10,852 nt of DNA from Clostridium sp. CAG:448 (GTDB lineage: Bacteria > Bacillota > Clostridia > Oscillospirales > CAG-272), in contig FR890450.1 of the NCBI GenBank assembly GCA_000433415.1, forward strand, positions 30,018-40,869, written 5' to 3'. The position numbers were made by a program, and so were the translations under genes. Below, piece by piece: positions 7,257 through 10,852 of this stretch (its first letter is position 1; each line of letters begins with the position of its first letter). The notes below the pieces were generated by a model, which searched no databases, had not been told where the DNA came from, and saw only the letters and a list, made by a program, of their open reading frames with translations.

Positions 7257-7266
7257 TGCATATGCA
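7257..7266. promoter_or_regulatory. Palindrome TGCATATGCA upstream of the binding-protein promoter
   Basis: A perfect ten-base palindrome flanked by TCC and, after one extra base, GGA. It lies about 35 bases upstream of the -35 box at 7301. Its position suits an activator or repressor site, but a palindrome this short can occur by chance. Confidence 0.25.
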
Positions 7267-7300
7267 TGGAAAGCAAGGGGCAACCGGCGATCTCCCCCTC

Positions 7301-7329
7301 TTGCAATCCGCGGGGTTCTGTGGTATAAT
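7301..7329 (+). promoter_or_regulatory. Sigma-A promoter of the signalling operon
   Basis: TTGCAA (7301-7306), a 17-base spacer and TATAAT (7324-7329) lie 35 bases before the binding-protein start codon at 7365. I see no other promoter or terminator until after the HPt gene, so the three plus-strand genes probably form one transcript. Confidence 0.8.
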
Positions 7330-7348
7330 ACGAACATGAAAGTTTTTG

Positions 7349-7356
7349 AAAGGTGG
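7349..7356 (+). promoter_or_regulatory. Ribosome binding site deciding the binding-protein start
   Basis: AAAGGTGG, continuing TGA, differs by one base from the ideal anti-SD complement and ends eight bases before the ATG at 7365. This favours that ATG over the in-frame GTG codons at 7353 and 7356, which lie inside the site itself. Confidence 0.8.
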
Positions 7357-7364
7357 TGAAACGG

Positions 7365-8177
7365 ATGTTCAGGATCGGAAATCGGTTGACAGCCGTGCTT
7401 TTGGCTGTGCTTCTGTTTGCTGTTTGCATAAGTGTCCTTGCGGGATGCGATGCCGACGAACAGACGCCGGAAGACACGGATCATCTGCCGGTTTTGCGCA
7501 TTGGAAGCGACGAGTACCCGCCGTATTTTTATATCGGTGAGGATGGCAATTTTGCCGGTATTGATGTGGAACTGGCAACGGAGGCATGCAGGCGGATGGG
7601 ATTCCGGGCGGAATTTGTCAGGATCAGTTGGTCGGAAAAAGACGAGGCGTTGCAAAACGGGGAGGTGGACTGTCTTTGGGGCAGCTTCTCCATGACAGGG
7701 CGCGAAGACCGCTATGACTGGGCGGGACCGTATATGCAGAGCCGTCAGATGGTAGCGGTGCGCGCGGACAGTGAAATCTTTACACTGGCGGATCTTGCAA
7801 ATAAGCGGATTGCCGTGCAGGCGACCACAAAGCCGGACGAATTGTTTTCAGCCGGAAACGATTCGCGCATTCCGCAGATCAAGCAACTGTACTGCATGTT
7901 TGACATGGAAAATGTATTTGCGGCATTGCGCAAGGGATATGTGGATGCCATCGCGGGACATGAAACGGCATTGCTTGAAAAAATGAAATCCGTTAGCGGG
8001 ACCTACCGCATTCTGGATGAACCGTTGATGAATGTGGAACTGGGCGTTGCGTTCAAAAAGGGAGGCGATAAGCAACCGCCAGAGCACCTGACGCAGACGC
8101 TCGGGCAGATGCGCAGGGACGGCTTTACCGCAGAGGTGCTGGAAAAATTCGGTTTGGGCCCGGAAAGGGCGAGGTAG
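7365..8177 (+). CDS. Amino-acid-type extracellular solute-binding lipoprotein (SBP_bac_3), likely sensory
   Basis: A 270-residue periplasmic-binding-protein family 3 lipoprotein held outside the membrane. The signal peptide ends in a canonical lipobox, VLAGC (Cys28). The mature domain has the family pattern: LRIGSDEYPPYFYIGEDGNFAGIDVEL (about 44-70), NGEVDCLWGSFSMTGRED (98-115; Arg113 is the expected carboxylate-binding Arg), YDWAGPY (117-123) and GYVDAIAGHETAL (191-203). The Asp that usually holds the ligand amino group, five residues after the Asp of VDA, is His199 here and is followed by Glu200, so the ligand may not be a standard amino acid. No permease or ATPase of an uptake transporter is adjacent. 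The gene ends six bases before the hybrid kinase, which suggests the protein is a ligand-presenting partner of the kinase. That role is inference. Confidence 0.9.
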   Translation: MFRIGNRLTAVLLAVLLFAVCISVLAGCDADEQTPEDTDHLPVLRIGSDEYPPYFYIGEDGNFAGIDVELATEACRRMGFRAEFVRISWSEKDEALQNGEVDCLWGSFSMTGREDRYDWAGPYMQSRQMVAVRADSEIFTLADLANKRIAVQATTKPDELFSAGNDSRIPQIKQLYCMFDMENVFAALRKGYVDAIAGHETALLEKMKSVSGTYRILDEPLMNVELGVAFKKGGDKQPPEHLTQTLGQMRRDGFTAEVLEKFGLGPERAR

Positions 8178-8183
8178 TGCCGT

Positions 8184-10367
8184 ATGCGTAAGAAAGCAGT
8201 AAAATACAGATTTCTGTACAGTATACTGCCGCTTTTCCTTTCCTCATTGCTGGGTGCCGTGATTCTGGTTGCGGTTTTTCAGATCGGAACCTACAGTTGT
8301 CAGCATGATGCGGAGAAGCGGATGGACAGCATTCTCCGGTATATTGAAAATCAGTGTTCTCTGTATGAGGATGTGGCGGCAGAGGAGCAAACCAAAAGTC
8401 TGATCCGGTTAGCGGACAAAGCGAAGGAGTTTCAAAAGACGTTTGACAGTCGCCGCGCATCCGTAGATACGTCATTTATATTGGAGTACATGGACGACCA
8501 ACGCCTGACCGGAATTCTTATAACCGATGCGGACATGCGGACAGTCGCTTCCTGCGTCGTCGAAGGAATGCTGTCACCGGATTGGGGCAGCGTCCTGTCT
8601 AAAACATCCTCGGCGATGGATGCCCCCAATAAATGTTATGCCGAACGGATTGCAACACAAAACGGAGATTACTTCGATTATGCCGTCATGGGGAGATCGG
8701 ATGAGCGCGGCATCATTCTTTGCTACCAACAGCAGGAGTATGAGATGATGGCTGGAACGCAGATGTCGATCAAAACCCTGCTTACGGAATATGATTTTGA
8801 CGTGGACGGCGTGATTGTGGTCACAGACGGTGTTACGGTGGTCGGGTCCAACGACGAGTCCTTAAACGGGAAAAGAGCGGATGAGTGTGAGGTGATCAAG
8901 GATGTCAGAAACGTCACCGATTTCGGAAATCTGATCCCGGTTACGGCAAATGGGATATCCTATTATGCAATGCGCGGTAAGTGCAAAAGCAATTACGCTT
9001 ATGTGTTTTATTCCGAACAGCGGCTGTTCATGCAAAGATCGGTACTGCTTGCCTACACGGCGGCAGTGTACGTATTGTTGATGATGATCGGGATTGCACT
9101 GCACGGCAGAATGGACTATGTGCACCGCCGCGAACGCGAACGTTCGCGCGAGAAGTACCGTACCGAGATGGACAGGCTTGCCAAGGACGCGATCCGCGCC
9201 AATGAGGCGAAGACAGACTTTCTGCGGCGTATCAGCCACGATATCCGCACACCGGTCAACGGTATCCGCGGCATGGTGGACATTGTGGAAGACTGTGATG
9301 ACGATCCTGCCCGCCGGAAGGAATGCTATGAAAAAATCCGGCAGGCATCCGGATATCTGTTGGAGTTGGTCAGCGGAGTTTTGGATATGAGCAAGCTGGA
9401 GCAAAAGGATTTCTTCTGGTCGGAGGAACCGTTTGATATTGAAAAGGAATTCCGGGGCGTTGTTTCACTGATGGCAATGGCGGCAAAAGATACCGAAATC
9501 AATTTCCGGTCGGAGGTCGGTGCGATCGTGCATAACCGCCTCTTTGGAAGCGCGGTTCTCTTCAAACGGATTTGCCTGAACCTGATCGGAAATGCGTTAA
9601 AATACACCAACCCGGGTGGGACTGTGGCAGTTTCACTGCGCGAAGAATGCGATGGTGCGGACAGAGAGAAGCTTCATTTCTGCTTTGTGTGCAAGGATAC
9701 CGGCATCGGAATGAGCGAGGAATTTCAGACGCACATGTACGAGCCGTTTTCCAAAGAGGATACCTCCGCAAAGCCGGATTACAACGGCGTTGGATTGGGG
9801 CTTTCCATTGTCAAAAGCCTGTTGGACACTATGGGCGGCAATATCGAAATTCACAGCGTCCAGGGTGAGGGAACCACCGTTACGGTTCGGTTTGCTTTTG
9901 CTGCCGACCCGGACGCAAACCGCGCAACTGTGGCGCCTGCGGTGCAACCGGCGGCGACGGGAGAGGAGAGTCTTGACGGCTGCCGGATTCTGCTTGCCGA
10001 GGACAACGAGCTGAATGCGGAAATTGCCGTTTATTTCCTGGAAAAAGCGGGTGCCGAGGTGGTCTGCGCGAAGAACGGAAGGATTGCGGCGGATCTGTAT
10101 CTGGACGGTGAATCCGGACAGTTTGATCTGATCCTGATGGATCTGATGATGCCGGTGATGGACGGCATTGAAGCGACGCAGATGATCCGTTTCAGCGGTC
10201 AGCCGGATGCGGGAAGCATCCCGATTATCGCCATGACCGCAAATGTATATGCCGACGATGTGGATCGTGCAAAGCGGGCAGGGATGAACGATCATTTGTC
10301 CAAACCGCTGGATCCGCACAAAATGATTGCAGTGATTGCATCTTACTACACAAAAAGAAAACAATGA
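8184..10367 (+). CDS. Membrane-bound hybrid sensor histidine kinase with C-terminal receiver domain
   Basis: A 727-residue kinase. A first membrane helix (about residues 10-32) and a second (about 287-308) enclose an extracytoplasmic domain of roughly 250 residues that I cannot assign with certainty (double-Cache-like at most). A charged coiled linker leads to HisKA with FLRRISHDIRTPVNG and the phospho-acceptor His352. The HATPase domain has an intact N-box (LNLIGNALKYTN, Asn470), G1 (DTGIGMS, Asp505), F-box (YEPFSKED) and G2 (GVGLGLS, 535-541). After a Pro/Ala linker, the receiver (about 601-720) has Glu606/Asp607, phospho-acceptor Asp653 in LMDLMMPVMDG, and Lys707 in LSKPLDP. It lies six bases downstream of the binding-protein gene, with GAGG before its ATG, and its stop overlaps an ATG in the HPt frame. 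No DNA-binding domain is present, so the signal must leave through a phosphotransfer partner. Confidence 0.96.
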   Translation: MRKKAVKYRFLYSILPLFLSSLLGAVILVAVFQIGTYSCQHDAEKRMDSILRYIENQCSLYEDVAAEEQTKSLIRLADKAKEFQKTFDSRRASVDTSFILEYMDDQRLTGILITDADMRTVASCVVEGMLSPDWGSVLSKTSSAMDAPNKCYAERIATQNGDYFDYAVMGRSDERGIILCYQQQEYEMMAGTQMSIKTLLTEYDFDVDGVIVVTDGVTVVGSNDESLNGKRADECEVIKDVRNVTDFGNLIPVTANGISYYAMRGKCKSNYAYVFYSEQRLFMQRSVLLAYTAAVYVLLMMIGIALHGRMDYVHRRERERSREKYRTEMDRLAKDAIRANEAKTDFLRRISHDIRTPVNGIRGMVDIVEDCDDDPARRKECYEKIRQASGYLLELVSGVLDMSKLEQKDFFWSEEPFDIEKEFRGVVSLMAMAAKDTEINFRSEVGAIVHNRLFGSAVLFKRICLNLIGNALKYTNPGGTVAVSLREECDGADREKLHFCFVCKDTGIGMSEEFQTHMYEPFSKEDTSAKPDYNGVGLGLSIVKSLLDTMGGNIEIHSVQGEGTTVTVRFAFAADPDANRATVAPAVQPAATGEESLDGCRILLAEDNELNAEIAVYFLEKAGAEVVCAKNGRIAADLYLDGESGQFDLILMDLMMPVMDGIEATQMIRFSGQPDAGSIPIIAMTANVYADDVDRAKRAGMNDHLSKPLDPHKMIAVIASYYTKRKQ

Positions 10368-10388
10368 ATGCGAATAGCAGAGTGTTTT

Positions 10389-10394
10389 GGGAGG
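10389..10394 (+). promoter_or_regulatory. Ribosome binding site choosing the HPt start
   Basis: GGGAGG lies five bases before the ATG at 10400. The in-frame ATG at 10364, which overlaps the kinase stop as ATGA, has only an A-rich stretch upstream, so 10400 is the preferred start. The earlier ATG would add twelve residues. Confidence 0.7.
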
Positions 10395-10399
10395 AAGCA

Positions 10400-10753
10400 A
10401 TGAATACCGAAGAATGTTATCGGAAGATCGGTGGGGATTACGAAGATGTATTGGCACGTTTCGGCTCCGAAACGCTTGTCACGCGCTTTGCCTTGCAATT
10501 TCTGAAGGATACATCTTATGACGATTTGCAGAAAGCCCTGGAGAGCAGGGATGCCGAGGCGGCGTTCCGTGCCGCGCACACCATAAAAGGGCTGTGCTCC
10601 AATCTGGGATTCACAGCCCTGTGGCAGGCTTCCGGTCAATTGTGTGAACGGCTTCGCGCCGGGGAAAGGGTCTGCGTGGCGGATACAGACCCGGTCAGGT
10701 CCGCGTACCGCACGTTGACAAATGCGTTGATACAGTTGCGCGACAGTCAGTAA
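10400..10753 (+). CDS. Stand-alone histidine phosphotransfer (HPt) protein
   Basis: A 117-residue helical cytoplasmic protein, the usual size for a single HPt domain. The defining motif is AAHTIKGLCSNLGF, with the phospho-accepting His60, the HxxKG pattern and the small residues that pack the four-helix bundle. An N-terminal helix with YRKIGGDYEDVLARFGSETLV is typical of HPt domains that serve hybrid kinases. It follows the kinase by 32 bases (or by ATGA overlap if the ATG at 10364 is used) and is presumably co-transcribed. It is likely to carry phosphate from kinase Asp653 to a separate response regulator. Its last seven bases overlap the 3' end of the convergent minus-strand gene. Confidence 0.93.
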   Translation: MNTEECYRKIGGDYEDVLARFGSETLVTRFALQFLKDTSYDDLQKALESRDAEAAFRAAHTIKGLCSNLGFTALWQASGQLCERLRAGERVCVADTDPVRSAYRTLTNALIQLRDSQ

Positions 10754-10852
10754 ATATCCGCAATTTTGTTCTTAGTCTGCTCCAGACAGCGGAGCAGAAT
10801 CGGATTGAAAACACCGCAATCGCCACGCATGATCATTTTATAAGCTTCATCG
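10747..10852 (-). CDS. 3' end of a convergent gene, probably an HD-GYP-type response regulator
   Basis: Only the last 34 codons are in the window; the gene enters from the right edge and stops with TGA at 10749-10747. The visible residues contain EAYKMIMRGDCGVFNPILLRCLEQ. A pattern of EA-x(2)-MI-x(3)-GxCGxFNPxLLxCL is familiar to me from the C-termini of Clostridial response regulators and phosphodiesterase-like proteins with HD or HD-GYP domains. This would suit a partner of the neighbouring HPt protein. Nothing upstream (receiver, HD motifs) can be seen, so the family call rests on this short tail and on context. Confidence 0.55.
   Translation of the reverse strand, partial: DEAYKMIMRGDCGVFNPILLRCLEQTKNKIADIY
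10776..10798. other. Inverted repeat inside the convergent gene end
   Basis: TCTGCTCC (10776-10783) and GGAGCAGA (10791-10798) form a perfect eight-base-pair stem with a seven-base loop, 23 bases past the HPt stop codon. No T-tract follows on either strand. It could act as a weak terminator or 3'-end stabiliser for the plus-strand operon, or simply reflect the coding sequence. Confidence 0.35.

Noticed and set aside
7290..7316. Possible CCCC/GGGG hairpin over the -35 region at 7301
   Set aside because: Only four pairs with a long loop, and it overlaps the -35 box of a good promoter, so it is unlikely to be a functional RNA structure.
9633..10457. A 274-codon minus-strand open frame over the kinase receiver and HPt start
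   Set aside because: It is antisense to well-conserved kinase and receiver motifs and has no supported start or domain.

Overview
The window reads as chromosomal DNA of an uncultured-type Firmicute of the class Clostridia, probably a gut Oscillospiraceae- or Christensenellales-like lineage. This is inferred from near-consensus sigma-A promoters, GGAGG-type ribosome binding sites, Gram-positive lipoproteins with Thr/Glu-rich stalks, GC content near 50 % and short gaps between genes. No stretch over 300 bases lacks a gene. I see no rRNA, tRNA, CRISPR array, insertion sequence or phage gene.

Left part (1-5240), a glycan-related locus. On the minus strand lie a 3'-truncated Gfo/Idh/MocA-fold protein with GH109-like (NAD-dependent alpha-N-acetylgalactosaminidase) motifs and, upstream of it, an AraC/XylS regulator with a cupin-type sensor domain. 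Divergent from the regulator, on the plus strand, is a 1064-residue secreted, probably lipid-anchored multidomain protein. It appears to hold a concanavalin-like domain, a GH99/GH71-like TIM barrel, a CBM9/DOMON-like beta-sandwich and a copper-amine-oxidase-N-like C-terminal stalk module. A bidirectional promoter region carrying a duplicated TTTGCAA element separates regulator and enzyme. A strong terminator ends this unit.

Middle part (5241-7253). A perfect-consensus promoter drives a two-gene ABC-2 (DrrA/DrrB-type) exporter: an ATPase, then a permease that overlaps it by ATGA. A hairpin and T-tract terminator follows.

Right part (7254-10852), a split phosphorelay. From one promoter come an orphan amino-acid-type solute-binding lipoprotein (no transporter genes beside it), a membrane hybrid histidine kinase (extracytoplasmic sensor, HisKA, HATPase, receiver) and a free-standing HPt protein. 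Convergent with them, and overlapping the HPt gene tail-to-tail by 7 bases, is the 3' end of a gene whose C-terminus resembles those of HD-GYP-type response regulators. The likely flow is ligand to lipoprotein to kinase His352, receiver Asp653, HPt His60, then an output regulator. The last step lies outside the window and is inference.

The individual families are known. The points most worth following up are the composite glycosidase-like lipoprotein with its divergent regulator and GH109-like neighbour, and the binding-protein-to-kinase relay.
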